Source: Beduinella massiliensis
GTDB lineage: Bacteria; Bacillota; Clostridia; Christensenellales; Aristaeellaceae
Direction of reading: 5' to 3'
Assembly: GCF_900199405.1 (NCBI RefSeq)
Contig: NZ_LT963430.1
Span: 2,077,605-2,141,604 of the forward strand
DNA length: 64,000 nt
The notes under the pieces are model-generated. The model did not search any database. It saw only the letters and a program-made list of their open reading frames with translations, and was not told the origin of the DNA. Shown here one piece after another: positions 26,832-35,743 of this stretch; positions within the stretch are counted from its first letter, which is position 1; each line of letters starts with the position of its first letter. The translations under genes were made by a program, and so were the position numbers.

Positions 26832-26874
26832 CGTTTTTCTCTGGCAAGGACAGACAGTTTTCGCGCAGATGCCG

Positions 26875-26882
26875 CATACGTT
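26875..26882 (+). promoter_or_regulatory. Possible SigE-type -10 element before sigK
   Basis: CATACGTT resembles the SigE -10 consensus CATACAnT. ACAGTTT lies 14 bases upstream but fits the -35 poorly. The implied leader is only about 13 bases, which is short. SigE control of sigK is known in Bacillus. Confidence 0.3.
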
Positions 26883-26901
26883 TCCCGCGGAGGGATGCGA
26901 A

Positions 26902-27645
26902 ATGCTGACATCTGCGCTTTTATGGCTCGTCAAGGACGCGCTCTTTTTTCTGGCTTACGTATCAGGCAGATCCGCCTTTGCAAAGCCGCTGAACGCGAAG
27001 GAAGAGGCGCACTGCATCGCGCGCATGCAGGCCGGGGATGCGCAGGCGAAGAACGAGCTCGTCGAGCACAACATGCGCCTCGTGGCGCACATCGCGCGTA
27101 AGTACACCGTGCCGGGCTACGATGCGGACGACCTGATCTCCATCGGGACGATCGGCCTCATTAAGGGCGTAAGTACATTCAAATCGGGCACAGGCACCCA
27201 GCTCTCGACCTACTGCGCGCGGTGTATCGAAAACGAAATACTGATGGTGCTGCGTGCGTCACAGAAGCGCAAGGGCGACGTCTCGCTATCGGAACCGATC
27301 GGCACGGACGGCGAAGGCAACGAGATTACGCTCACCGACATCCTGGGCACGGACGAAAACGCAGTGCCGGACGAGGTGGACCGCAGGCTTTCCATCGGCA
27401 AGGTGGCGCGGCTGATCCGCACCCAGCTGCCCGAGCGCGAGCGGGTCGTGCTGGAGCTGCGATACGGGCTTACGGATGGCGTGCCGCACTCGCAAAAGGA
27501 GGTCGCCCGCGTGCTGGGCATCTCGCGTTCCTATGTGAGCCGCATCGAAAAGCGGGCGCTCGAAACGCTGTGCGACAGCTTCAAAAAGCCCCTGCCGAGC
27601 GAAAAAAGCACAATCGTTCAAGACAAGGCAGCCAGAATGCGATAA
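26902..27645 (+). CDS. sigK: Sporulation sigma factor SigK (pro-form)
   Basis: The 247-residue protein begins with a hydrophobic pro-sequence (SALLWLVKDALFFLAYV) followed by AFAKPL, which aligns with the processed N-terminus of Bacillus SigK. Region 2 (IGTIGLIKGV, YCARCIENEILM) and region 4 (GISRSYVSRIEKRALE) are intact. It directs late mother-cell gene expression, including dpaAB. ATG 26902 was chosen since the pro-sequence begins there. The gene is not interrupted by a skin-type element. A CATACGTT at 26875-26882 resembles a SigE -10. Confidence 0.93.
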   Translation: MLTSALLWLVKDALFFLAYVSGRSAFAKPLNAKEEAHCIARMQAGDAQAKNELVEHNMRLVAHIARKYTVPGYDADDLISIGTIGLIKGVSTFKSGTGTQLSTYCARCIENEILMVLRASQKRKGDVSLSEPIGTDGEGNEITLTDILGTDENAVPDEVDRRLSIGKVARLIRTQLPERERVVLELRYGLTDGVPHSQKEVARVLGISRSYVSRIEKRALETLCDSFKKPLPSEKSTIVQDKAARMR

Positions 27646-27670
27646 AATACGAAGGAACGGAGGATGCGCT

Positions 27671-28414
27671 ATGTCTGGGTCTGGAATTGAGGCAGTGGAA
27701 ATCAGCGGACAGGTGGTGCCGCTCACACGGCATTTTCACAGCTATTACGTCGTGGGGTTAATCATCCGCGGCGCGCGGATCATGTCCGCCGAGGGCGGCC
27801 AGTATCCCGTGTGTACGGGCGATATGATGCTGCTGAATCCCTGTCAGGTTCACGCCTGCGTGGCCGCCTCCGACGCCCCCTTCGCCTACCGTGCGCTGCA
27901 CATCGCGCAGACGCAGATGGAGGCGATGACCGAATGCGCAGCGCCCCGGTTTACGGCGCCCGTCTTAAAGGACGCGGCGATTGCGGAAGATTTCCTGCGG
28001 GCCTATGAGCGCGATTCCTGCCGTCCTGCGTTTTTGCGACGCCTGAGCCGGGAACATATGCGCCGCGGGCCGCACGAGCCTGTGGACACGCGCTTTGAAG
28101 CGGCCTGCGCATACCTGCGCGAGCACTTTCGGCGCGGCGTTACGGTTTCTGAACTGAGCGGGTTTTGCGGATGCAGCCGCTCTTATCTTTTGCACTCGTT
28201 TACGCGCGAGCTCGGCATCCCGCCGGGAGCTTATCAAGAGGCGCTCAGGGTCGAATGTGCGCAGGAGGGGCTGCGGCGCGGGATGTCTCCCCTGGAGGCG
28301 GGCATGGAGGCCGGATTTTGCGATCAAAGCCATTTCACACGATTTTTTAAACGCTTTACCGGCATGACGCCGGCTTACTATCAGCGCATGATTGGAGAAC
28401 GCACACATGAATAA
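27671..28414 (+). CDS. AraC family transcriptional regulator
   Basis: The 247-residue protein has an N-terminal cupin-like sensing domain (HFHSYYVVGLIIRGAR, about residues 22-37; GDMMLLNPCQVHAC) and a C-terminal AraC double helix-turn-helix (about 150-245, ending GFCDQSHFTRFFKRFTGMTP). The effector is unknown. It overlaps the start of the downstream DMT transporter by eight bases, so it likely governs that gene. The ATG has CGGAGG seven bases upstream. Confidence 0.9.
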   Translation: MSGSGIEAVEISGQVVPLTRHFHSYYVVGLIIRGARIMSAEGGQYPVCTGDMMLLNPCQVHACVAASDAPFAYRALHIAQTQMEAMTECAAPRFTAPVLKDAAIAEDFLRAYERDSCRPAFLRRLSREHMRRGPHEPVDTRFEAACAYLREHFRRGVTVSELSGFCGCSRSYLLHSFTRELGIPPGAYQEALRVECAQEGLRRGMSPLEAGMEAGFCDQSHFTRFFKRFTGMTPAYYQRMIGERTHE

Positions 28415-29288
28415 GGATCCAAAAACGGGACATCTGCTGGCAGCGATGACGGTGATCGTCTGGGGCACGACGTTTATTTCCACGAAGGTTCTGCTCAGGA
28501 CGTTTGAGCCGATTGCCATCCTGTTTATCCGCTTTCTGCTGGGGTACGGGGCGCTGTGGCTGGCCGCGCCGCGTCCGCTCAAGACACGCGGTTTTCGGGA
28601 AGAGCTGCCGATGATAGCCGCCGGTCTTTGCGGCGTGACGCTTTACTTTTTGCTGGAAAACATCGCGCTGGAGTACACGTATGCCTCCAACGTGAGCGTG
28701 ATTCTTTCCGTCGCGCCCTTTTTTACGGCCATCCTGTCCTTCTTCTTTTTGAAGGGCGAACGGCCGGGTGGATTTTTTTTCGCAGGCTTTGCCGTCTCGC
28801 TTCTCGGCATCGCCTGTATTGGATTCGCGGGCAGCGCGCTCGCGCTCAATCCGCTAGGCGATGTGCTGGCGCTGCTCGCGGCCGTCGTCTGGGCGGCCTA
28901 CACGATCCTGACGCGGCGCATCGCCGGCTTCGGTCACAGCACGGTGCAGACGACGCGACGGATCTTCTTCTGGGGGCTCGTCTTCATGCTGCCGGTGGTT
29001 CCCCGGATGGTTCATTCGTTCCCCTCGCCCGGCGGGCTTAGCCTAACGGCGCTGCTCAATCTGCTGTACCTGGGCTTCGTCGCGTCCGCGCTCTGCTTCG
29101 TCACCTGGGGGCGCGCGGTGCAGTCGATCGGCGCGGCCAAGACGAGCGCGTACATATATCTGGTGCCCGTAGTGACGGTCGCCGCGTCTTCGCTGCTGCT
29201 CAAGGAGCGGGTGACGCCGCTATCATTCCTGGGCGTGCTCCTGACGCTGCTAGGCCTGATTCTATCTCAGCGCAAAAGCAAAATTTGA
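28407..29288 (+). CDS. EamA/DMT family transporter
   Basis: The 293-residue protein has ten membrane segments in two EamA repeats (repeat starts near WGTTFISTKVLL and LLAAVVWAAYTILTRR). Such carriers export or import small metabolites, for example amino acids. ATG 28407 was chosen; a TTG at 28392 is also in frame. The start overlaps the end of the AraC gene. A strong terminator follows. Confidence 0.88.
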   Translation: MNKDPKTGHLLAAMTVIVWGTTFISTKVLLRTFEPIAILFIRFLLGYGALWLAAPRPLKTRGFREELPMIAAGLCGVTLYFLLENIALEYTYASNVSVILSVAPFFTAILSFFFLKGERPGGFFFAGFAVSLLGIACIGFAGSALALNPLGDVLALLAAVVWAAYTILTRRIAGFGHSTVQTTRRIFFWGLVFMLPVVPRMVHSFPSPGGLSLTALLNLLYLGFVASALCFVTWGRAVQSIGAAKTSAYIYLVPVVTVAASSLLLKERVTPLSFLGVLLTLLGLILSQRKSKI

Positions 29289-29297
29289 TGCCGTTTG

Positions 29298-29325
29298 GCC
29301 GCCAAAGTGTATTGGCGGCTTTTTT
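29298..29325 (+). terminator. Terminator of the araC-type/DMT operon
   Basis: GCCGCCAA (29298-29305) and TTGGCGGC (29312-29319) form an exact 8-bp stem followed by TTTTTT. Confidence 0.9.
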
Positions 29326-29382
29326 CTGCGTAAAAAAGCGCAATATTTTGCACAATGAGAAGGGTGCGCTGCAACAAAGAAC

Positions 29383-29411
29383 TTGAATAATGGCGTTTTT
29401 TATGCTAAAAT
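29383..29411 (+). promoter_or_regulatory. Promoter of the M24 peptidase gene
   Basis: TTGAAT (29383-29388) and TAAAAT (29406-29411) are separated by 17 bases, and a TG sits in the extended -10 position. Confidence 0.7.
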
Positions 29412-29467
29412 ATTTTGCGCATATGGGCGCGGCGCATGCTGCGTTCTATTTTGAAGGAAGTGGAGAA

Positions 29468-30535
29468 ATGAACGCACGTTGCGAGGCGCTTTTGCGGCTG
29501 CTGCCCGACGGAGCACAGGCCGCGCTGATCAGCAGCGCCCCCAATATCCGCTATTTGAGCGGCTACACGGGCGAGGGCATCGCGGTCGTTGCCGGCGGCA
29601 GGGCGGCGATCGTCACGGACTTTCGCTACACCGAACAGGCGCAGCGGCAGGCCCCGTCGTTTGAAGTATACGAAATCGCGTCAGGTGAGGCCCACGAGAC
29701 GGTCGCTTTCCGCCTGCTTTCGGAAAAGGCGGTGCGGTGCCTGGCGGTGGAGGAGGACGTGCTGACGGTCGAGCAGTACAAAAAGCTGCAGGACGTCATG
29801 CCGGAAATGAACCTCGTATCCTTGGCAGGTATGACGCAGCGCCTGCGCCGGATCAAGGATTCGGGGGAGATCGAGGCGCTTTCCCGTGCCAACAAGCTGA
29901 CGAGCGATTGCTTTGAGCACATGTGCTCCTTCATTCGTGAAGGGATGACCGAGCGGGAAATCGCGCTGGAAATGGATTTCTGGATGCTGCGCAACGGCTC
30001 CGAGGGCGTATCATTTGATACGATTGTAGCGTCCGGGCCGAATGGCTCCCTCTGTCACGCGATTCCTTCCGACCGGAAGGTCTGCCGGGGCGACTTCATT
30101 ACCATGGATTTCGGCGCCGTGACCGGTGGATATCATGCTGACATGACGCGCACGGTTGCGGTCGGTTCGGTCTCGCCGGAGCTTCGTCGCATGTACGACA
30201 CCGTTCTGCGCGCGCAGCTCGCTTCGCTTGAGGCGATCCGCCCGGGCGTACGCTGCAGCGACGTGGATGCGGTCGCCCGGGCCATCATCGATGAGGCGGG
30301 CTATGCGGGCCGTTTCGGGCATGGCCTTGGACACAGCACGGGCCTTGAAATTCACGAGGAACCGCGCTTCAGCCGCCTTTGCGGCGACATCGTCGAGCCA
30401 GGCATGGTCATCACCGTGGAGCCCGGAATTTACGTGCCCGGCGTCGGCGGCGTCCGCATCGAGGACAGTGTCGCTGTCACGGAATCGGGCGTGCGCATCC
30501 TGACCCCTGCGACAAAGGAATTGGTCACGCTTTAA
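29468..30535 (+). CDS. Xaa-Pro aminopeptidase, M24 family
   Basis: The 355-residue protein has a creatinase-type N-terminal domain and an M24 pita-bread catalytic domain. The five metal ligands can be placed: Asp in [17 protein letters not shown] (two Asp), His in [16 protein letters not shown], and Glu in EEP and in GVGGVRIED. It removes N-terminal residues before proline. The ATG 29468 was chosen because of its ribosome binding site; the longer frame begins upstream of the predicted transcription start. efp follows, an arrangement common in Bacillota. Confidence 0.92.
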   Translation: MNARCEALLRLLPDGAQAALISSAPNIRYLSGYTGEGIAVVAGGRAAIVTDFRYTEQAQRQAPSFEVYEIASGEAHETVAFRLLSEKAVRCLAVEEDVLTVEQYKKLQDVMPEMNLVSLAGMTQRLRRIKDSGEIEALSRANKLTSDCFEHMCSFIREGMTEREIALEMDFWMLRNGSEGVSFDTIVASGPNGSLCHAIPSDRKVCRGDFITMDFGAVTGGYHADMTRTVAVGSVSPELRRMYDTVLRAQLASLEAIRPGVRCSDVDAVARAIIDEAGYAGRFGHGLGHSTGLEIHEEPRFSRLCGDIVEPGMVITVEPGIYVPGVGGVRIEDSVAVTESGVRILTPATKELVTL

Positions 30536-30599
30536 GCGGGCTATTCGCCTTTTTCATCCTTTAAACACCATACGAAAAAGAATACGGAGGGATTTTTAC

Positions 30600-31157
30600 A
30601 TGATTACGGCAGGAGATTTCCGCAAGGGTATTACGATTGAATGGGACGGCGGCGTCTGGAACATCGTCGACTTCCAGCACGTGAAGCCGGGCAAGGGCGC
30701 GGCGTTCGTCCGCACCAAGATCAAGAACATCATGACGGGCGCGGTGGTGGAGCGTTCCTTCAACCCGACCGACAAGATGCCGCGCGCGATCATCGAGACC
30801 AAGGAAATGAACTACGTCTATAACGACGGTGGGCTGTACTACTTCATGGACAACGAGACCTTTGAGCAGATCCCGCTGACGCAGGATCAGGTAGAGGACG
30901 CGGTTCGCTTCGTCAAGGAAGGCGAAAACGTCACGGTTCGCTTCTTCAAGGGCAAGGCGTTCTCCGTCGAAGCACCGAACTTCGTGACGCTTGAGGTCAC
31001 TCAGACCGAACCCGGATTCAAGGGCGATACCGCGTCCAACACCTACAAGCCCGCGACGTTGGAGACGGGCTATACGCTGCAGGTGCCGCTGTTCATCAAC
31101 ATCGGCGACAAGATCCGCGTGGATACCCGCGTGGGCGAGTATATGGAGCGCGCGTAA
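30600..31157 (+). CDS. efp: Elongation factor P
   Basis: The 185-residue protein has the EF-P KOW-like first domain with the loop [14 protein letters not shown] carrying the modifiable Lys (about residue 32) and two OB domains ending in [15 protein letters not shown]. It rescues ribosomes stalled at polyproline. It follows the Xaa-Pro peptidase gene, consistent with a proline-peptide theme. No EarP, EpmA or other modification enzyme is in the window. Confidence 0.96.
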   Translation: MITAGDFRKGITIEWDGGVWNIVDFQHVKPGKGAAFVRTKIKNIMTGAVVERSFNPTDKMPRAIIETKEMNYVYNDGGLYYFMDNETFEQIPLTQDQVEDAVRFVKEGENVTVRFFKGKAFSVEAPNFVTLEVTQTEPGFKGDTASNTYKPATLETGYTLQVPLFINIGDKIRVDTRVGEYMERA

Positions 31158-31198
31158 TCGCGCGTGGTGCCGCCAAGTGCGGACAGGAGGAATGGACG

Positions 31199-31669
31199 AT
31201 GAGCCAGATCACGGATCGCGCGGCCTATTTGAGAGGCCTGGCGGAGGGAATGGGAATCAACGCCGACACGAAGGAGGGGAAGCTCCTTCTGGCGATGGTG
31301 GATGCATATGCGCTGGTAGCTGAAAAGATGGAGCAGGCAGAAGAAGCGCACAAGGAGCTCGAGGAGTACGTCGAGGATATCGACGAGGACCTGAGCGAGA
31401 TGGAAAACGCGCTCTTCGGCGACGAGGAAGACGAGGAGTGTTCCTGCGGTCATCACCATCATCTGGACGATGAAGAAGACGAAGAGGAAGACGACGAAGA
31501 GGACGATGACGACGGGCTGATTGAGTACGACTGCCCGAACTGCGGCACGAGCATCTACTTCGACGAGACGGCTTTTGACCTGGAGGAGGAGCATCTGTGC
31601 CCCAACTGCGGTAAGCCCGTCTTCGGGGAACTCCCGCCGGAGGATGGCGATCCAACCGACGAGGAATAA
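31199..31669 (+). CDS. CD1247-type protein with acidic linker and zinc ribbon
   Basis: The 156-residue protein starts with a helical domain (ITDRAAYLRGLAEGMGI, residues 4-20) typical of clostridial CD1247-like proteins, followed by a His cluster (CSCGHHHH), a very acidic stretch (about 92-110, nearly all Asp/Glu) and a zinc-ribbon (CPNCG ... CPNCG, about 118-142). Its function is unknown. It is 41 bases after efp and is closed by a strong terminator, so it may belong to the efp operon. Confidence 0.8.
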   Translation: MSQITDRAAYLRGLAEGMGINADTKEGKLLLAMVDAYALVAEKMEQAEEAHKELEEYVEDIDEDLSEMENALFGDEEDEECSCGHHHHLDDEEDEEEDDEEDDDDGLIEYDCPNCGTSIYFDETAFDLEEEHLCPNCGKPVFGELPPEDGDPTDEE

Positions 31670-31680
31670 ATTCAGCGTCC

Positions 31681-31717
31681 AGCCGGAAAATCACGGGATG
31701 ATTTTCCGGCTTTTTTT
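31681..31717 (+). terminator. Strong terminator of the efp operon
   Basis: AGCCGGAAAATCA (31681-31693) and TGATTTTCCGGCT (31699-31711) form an exact 13-bp stem followed by a run of seven T. Confidence 0.95.
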
Positions 31718-31766
31718 CGTCAGTTTTCGGGAGTATTCTTTGCGGTTGCGGGAACCCCGGTACACA

Positions 31767-31775
31767 TGTTATAAT
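31767..31775 (+). promoter_or_regulatory. Extended -10 promoter of the VanW gene pair
   Basis: TGTTATAAT matches TGnTATAAT. A weak TTGCGG lies 18 bases upstream. Transcription would begin near 31782. Confidence 0.6.
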
Positions 31776-31816
31776 GACTGCAAATGTCCATTGCGGGGAG
31801 GAGGAACTTCTTTATC

Positions 31817-33067
31817 ATGACCAAACGGCTGATTGCACTTTTTTTGCTTCTTCTTTTCGCATTTCCGCTCTGCTCTTTCGCGGAAGATGAGGAAATCGAT
31901 ATTCTTTACACCGGCGTCGTTACGAAGAACATGACCGTGCGCAAGACGAAATCCACGTCCGCCAAAAAGCTGGAAAGCGTAGAAAAGGACGAATCGGTCG
32001 ATATTCTGGAGCTGGGTGACCAGTGGTTCAAGGTCGTAAAAAACGGCGAGGTAGGCTATATCCTGGCGCGCAATGTCATCAAGATTCAGGCGGCCAGGGA
32101 AGGCGTCGAGGTGCCGATGAAGTATTTTTACGAGGAATTCATCGACGTCTACACCGCGAAGGCAAAAAAGGATCTATCTGTGCGTCAGGCGCCCTCCAAG
32201 GAAGCCAAGATGGTCGCGACCGTTTATGAGGACGAGGAAATCATCGTCAGCAGCGTAGGCGAGACCTGGGCGCACGTGAAAAAAGGCAACAAGACGGGCT
32301 ACGTGCTCAGCGAATTTCTGAATCGCTTCCGCGCTATCGATCCGTATCTGGGCCTGATTCCCGGAGCGGTCTGGTACCCCTACGCGGCGAAGGCCGTGGG
32401 CGATGTACAGATTTTAAACGCCGAAAACCCGGACGAAGTCTTCTTAACGATGCCGGAGGGATCGATCGTCTGCGTGAACGAGCCGGACGCCAGGGGGAAC
32501 ATGCTGCTTCCCTATCTCAGGACGACCGGCATGATCGCCGCGGGCTCGCGCATCACGCTGGAGCCGGTGAAGACCTGGGACGCCGCTCAACCCGGTGACC
32601 TGATCGGCGTCTTCGCGACTTTTTACGAAGCGGGCGACCGGAGCGAACTGGGCGTCGGACGCGTGCACAACATGCGCGAGGGCGTGCAGCGACTTCAGGA
32701 CGTCGTCATCAAGGAAGGCGAAAACTTCTCCTTCAACGATTACTGCGCGCCGTACAGCGCCAGAAACGGCTACGAGCTGGGGCCCATTATCAACTACGTG
32801 AGTTCAAAAAAGACGGGCTACGGCGGAGGCATCTGCCAGGTTTCCACGACGCTTTATAACGTCCTCCTGCAGATTCCGGCGAAGATCGTCAAGGAGCAGC
32901 CGCACAGCTCGTACGGGATCGATTACGCGCCCATCGATTTTGACGCGGCCGTCGGGCAGGGGAACATCGATCTGCGTTTTCAAAACATGCTGCCGTACGA
33001 CATTCGGATGGCGCTTCAGCTTACGGACGGCGTCGTGACGGTCATGATCTATCGGGCGGACGCATGA
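31817..33067 (+). CDS. Secreted SH3/VanW-domain protein 1
   Basis: The 416-residue protein has a signal peptide (KRLIALFLLLLFAFPLCSFA), two SH3-like repeats (about residues 28-85 with NMTVRKTKSTSAKKLESV, and about 105-165 with DLSVRQAPSKEAKMVATV) and a C-terminal VanW domain (about 270-410, with FSFNDYCAP and YGGGICQVSTTLYN). It would bind or modify the cell wall outside the membrane; the biochemical activity of VanW is unknown. ATG 31817 fits the signal peptide, though GGGGAGGAGG is 13 bases away. It overlaps the next paralogue by four bases. Confidence 0.87.
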   Translation: MTKRLIALFLLLLFAFPLCSFAEDEEIDILYTGVVTKNMTVRKTKSTSAKKLESVEKDESVDILELGDQWFKVVKNGEVGYILARNVIKIQAAREGVEVPMKYFYEEFIDVYTAKAKKDLSVRQAPSKEAKMVATVYEDEEIIVSSVGETWAHVKKGNKTGYVLSEFLNRFRAIDPYLGLIPGAVWYPYAAKAVGDVQILNAENPDEVFLTMPEGSIVCVNEPDARGNMLLPYLRTTGMIAAGSRITLEPVKTWDAAQPGDLIGVFATFYEAGDRSELGVGRVHNMREGVQRLQDVVIKEGENFSFNDYCAPYSARNGYELGPIINYVSSKKTGYGGGICQVSTTLYNVLLQIPAKIVKEQPHSSYGIDYAPIDFDAAVGQGNIDLRFQNMLPYDIRMALQLTDGVVTVMIYRADA

Positions 33068-34053
33068 TGAAAACCATGAAAAAATTATTCATTTTGCTTT
33101 GCATTGCGCTCATGCTGCTGCCCGCGACGGCGCTGGGCGAGGAAGAGGCCCTTTACACGGGCATCATCGGAAAGGACCTGAACGTATACGCGCGCGGCAG
33201 CGAGGAAGCGAATGTGTTGGGGCGCATCGAGGCCGGTACGATCGTGGACGTATATGAGAAGATGCGCACCTTTACGAAGATCGACTACGAGGGTCAGGTC
33301 GGTTACGTGCTCACCAAGTTCACCGAGCGGGTGCAGCGAAAGGACCCCTTTGTGGGCCCCATGCCCGGCACCTCCTCCTACGTCGCCGTCGGTCGCGTGA
33401 CGCGCGGCGTCAGCTTCAGGCCGGAGGAGTACCGGTATGCCGTCAACGTCAGCGAGGGCGCATACGTTGCGGTAAAGAAGATCGCCGACGGTCGCGCGTA
33501 CTTTGAATACCGCCGCGAGGAGGACGACCAGTCGGTGCGCGCGGACGCATTGGAATTGACCTACTTCGTCCCGTGGCAGGAGGCGCAGCCCGGCGACCTG
33601 CTTTACGCCTTTACGACCTACTATTCAACCGGGCGCTCTGAAAAGAACGTAGGGCGGATGTACAACATCGATCTGGCGGCGAAGCTGCTGACGCATATCG
33701 TGATCAGACCGGACGATGTCTTTTCCTTCAACGCCATCTGCGGCCCCTATGAAAAGGAAACGGGCTACAAGCTTGCCCCGATCCTTTCAGGCGACAGCAG
33801 CATGGGATACGGAGGAGGCACCTGTCAGGTCTGCACGACGGTGTACAACATCGTGCTGCGCATCCCTACATTCATCGAGGAAATGCACTGGCACGGCCAA
33901 GGCGGCGTCAAGTACATCCCAGCGGGCTTCGACGCGACCGTCGGCAGCCGCTCGGATATGAAGTTCAGAAACATCCTGCCGTATGCACTCCGGCTGGAAT
34001 TTGAAGCGAAAGACGGTGTCATGACGGCGTTCATGTACCGCAATGAGGAATAG
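33064..34053 (+). CDS. Secreted SH3/VanW-domain protein 2
   Basis: The 329-residue protein is a shorter paralogue of the upstream gene. It has a signal peptide (FILLCIALMLLPATALG), a single SH3-like domain (about residues 28-80) and a VanW domain (about 195-325; VFSFNAICGP, YGGGTCQVCTTVYN). Both VanW genes have a YGGGxCQV core. The start overlaps the previous stop as ATGA, so the two are translationally coupled. They probably act together on the wall. Confidence 0.87.
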   Translation: MMKTMKKLFILLCIALMLLPATALGEEEALYTGIIGKDLNVYARGSEEANVLGRIEAGTIVDVYEKMRTFTKIDYEGQVGYVLTKFTERVQRKDPFVGPMPGTSSYVAVGRVTRGVSFRPEEYRYAVNVSEGAYVAVKKIADGRAYFEYRREEDDQSVRADALELTYFVPWQEAQPGDLLYAFTTYYSTGRSEKNVGRMYNIDLAAKLLTHIVIRPDDVFSFNAICGPYEKETGYKLAPILSGDSSMGYGGGTCQVCTTVYNIVLRIPTFIEEMHWHGQGGVKYIPAGFDATVGSRSDMKFRNILPYALRLEFEAKDGVMTAFMYRNEE

Positions 34054-34054
34054 T

Positions 34055-34798
34055 ATGCACGTATTGATTGCAAACGACGATGGCATTGGCGCCTGCGGCA
34101 TCAAAGCCCTTGCACAGGCTTTCATCGACGCCGGACACCGCGTGACGGTCGCGGCCCCGGACACGCAGCGCAGCGCTGCCAGCCACAGCATCACGATGTT
34201 CCGCCCGCTGATGGCGCGTCCCGTGGAATGGCCCGGCGCCATGGCCTGGTCGATCGACGGTACCCCGGCGGACTGCGTAAAGCTCGCGCTGGACAAACTG
34301 ACCGGCCCGGTGGACGTCGTCGTTTCCGGCATCAACGACGGCTATAATATCGGCACGGACGTGCACTACAGTGGCACGGTCGCCGCCGCAATGGAGGGAG
34401 CTTTTGCGGGATTTCCTGCAATTGCCGTTTCCGTCCCGTTTGGCAGGCACGACCTGTGCGCTGCCGCGGCGCAGACTGCATTGAAGGCCGCGGACCGGCT
34501 TTATGCAAAGCAGCTTTTGCCGATGACGGTGCTGAACATCAACCTGCCGGACGTACAGTTGGGGGCGACCCGCGGCGAGCGCGCGGCGGAATTGTCCCGG
34601 CTTCGCTATGACGGCGCGTATCTGGAGCAGGAGAATCCGCGCGTCGGGAAATATTACTGGTTGGTTGGCGGGGCGGCGGACGAACAGGAAGCCGGAGAAA
34701 ACGACGTCACATTGCTGCGCAAGGGCTTCATCACCTACACCGTGCTGAATTTTGATTGGACGTCGCGCGGGGCGGCAGAGCGGTTTTTGCAGGAATAA
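34055..34798 (+). CDS. surE: 5'/3'-nucleotidase SurE
   Basis: The 247-residue protein begins HVLIANDDGIGACGIKAL, with the metal-binding NDDG motif at residues about 6-9, and has WSIDGTPADCVKLAL and SGINDGYNIG further on. SurE removes phosphate from nucleoside monophosphates and short polyphosphate. The ATG at 34055 lies one base after the VanW stop, with GAGGA in the end of that gene. Length is normal. Confidence 0.94.
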   Translation: MHVLIANDDGIGACGIKALAQAFIDAGHRVTVAAPDTQRSAASHSITMFRPLMARPVEWPGAMAWSIDGTPADCVKLALDKLTGPVDVVVSGINDGYNIGTDVHYSGTVAAAMEGAFAGFPAIAVSVPFGRHDLCAAAAQTALKAADRLYAKQLLPMTVLNINLPDVQLGATRGERAAELSRLRYDGAYLEQENPRVGKYYWLVGGAADEQEAGENDVTLLRKGFITYTVLNFDWTSRGAAERFLQE

Positions 34799-34809
34799 GC
34801 GGGTTATGC

Positions 34810-34838
34810 TTGCAAATCAGCGGTGAATTTGATAGAAT
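34810..34838 (+). promoter_or_regulatory. Promoter and possible operator of the RpiR gene
   Basis: TTGCAA (34810-34815) and TAGAAT (34833-34838) are 17 bases apart. AATTTGAT (34826-34833) and ATCAAATT (34849-34856) form an inverted repeat across the -10 region, inside a second one, TGCAAAT (34811-34817) and ATTTGCA (34854-34860). This looks like an operator, perhaps for autoregulation. Confidence 0.55.
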
Positions 34839-34876
34839 GTCAAAAGCGATCAAATTTGCAGCATGGAGTGAAGAAA

Positions 34877-35743
34877 ATGCAGGACATGCAGGATTTAATC
34901 CGCCGTCTCAATCAATCCGGCAAGCGTCTGAGCAAGGGCCATCGACGGATTGCGGAATATATTGTGGAGCATTACGACAAGGCCGTCTTCATGACCGCTT
35001 CCCGCCTGGGCGAGAAGGTCGGCGTCAGCGAATCGACGGTCGTGCGTTTTGCCTCGGCGCTGGGTTACGAAGGGTATCCGCAGCTTCAGCGGGCGCTTCA
35101 GGAACTGGTGCGCCATCGGCTGACAGCGGTACAGCGCTTTGAAATGGCCTCTGACATCGATCAGTCGGAGGTGTTGCGCACGGTGCTGCGCGCGGACATG
35201 CAAAACATCCGTACGACGATCGAGGACATCGACACCGTAGCCTTCGACGACGTGGTGGATCGTATCCTGAGCGCACGCAATATCTACGTGATGGGCGTGC
35301 GCGCGGCTGCGCCGCTCGCGCAGTTTCTGGGCTATTATCTGAACTTTATCTTCGACAACGTCCGCATCGTGGGCGAAAGTGCGATCGACGTATTCGAGCA
35401 GATTTCGCGCGTCAACGAAGAGGACATGCTGATCGGCATCAGCTTTCCGCGCTATTCGACGCGCACGCTCGAAGCGATGACGTTCGCCAAGGCGCGCGGC
35501 GCGCAGGTCGTCGCCCTCACGGACGGGCCGATGTCGCCGCTGCATTCCGCCTCGACGATTTGTCTGACCGCACGTACCGATATGGCCTCCTTCGTCGATT
35601 CGCTGGCCGCGCCGCTGTCGGTAATCAACGCGTTGGTGGTAGCGGTCGGCCTGAGAAGGCGCGACGACTTGTCGGAGCATTTCCGGCTGATGGAAGGAAT
35701 TTGGGATGAATATCGAGTCTACCTCGGCAAAGACCGTGCGTGA
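34877..35743 (+). CDS. RpiR/MurR family transcriptional regulator
   Basis: The 288-residue protein has an N-terminal helix-turn-helix (about residues 1-75; SKGHRRIAEYIVEHYD, GVSESTVVRFASALGY) and a C-terminal SIS sugar-phosphate-binding domain (about 120-260). Such regulators respond to phosphosugars. ATG 34877 was chosen because of GGAGTGAAG upstream. It overlaps the next flavoprotein gene by 38 bases and may control the glycerol-3-phosphate-like oxidoreductase genes that follow. Confidence 0.9.
   Translation: MQDMQDLIRRLNQSGKRLSKGHRRIAEYIVEHYDKAVFMTASRLGEKVGVSESTVVRFASALGYEGYPQLQRALQELVRHRLTAVQRFEMASDIDQSEVLRTVLRADMQNIRTTIEDIDTVAFDDVVDRILSARNIYVMGVRAAAPLAQFLGYYLNFIFDNVRIVGESAIDVFEQISRVNEEDMLIGISFPRYSTRTLEAMTFAKARGAQVVALTDGPMSPLHSASTICLTARTDMASFVDSLAAPLSVINALVVAVGLRRRDDLSEHFRLMEGIWDEYRVYLGKDRA

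Noticed and set aside
26902-27645. Skin-type interruption or missing pro-sequence in sigK
   Set aside because: The frame is continuous through regions 2 and 4 and carries a hydrophobic pro-sequence.
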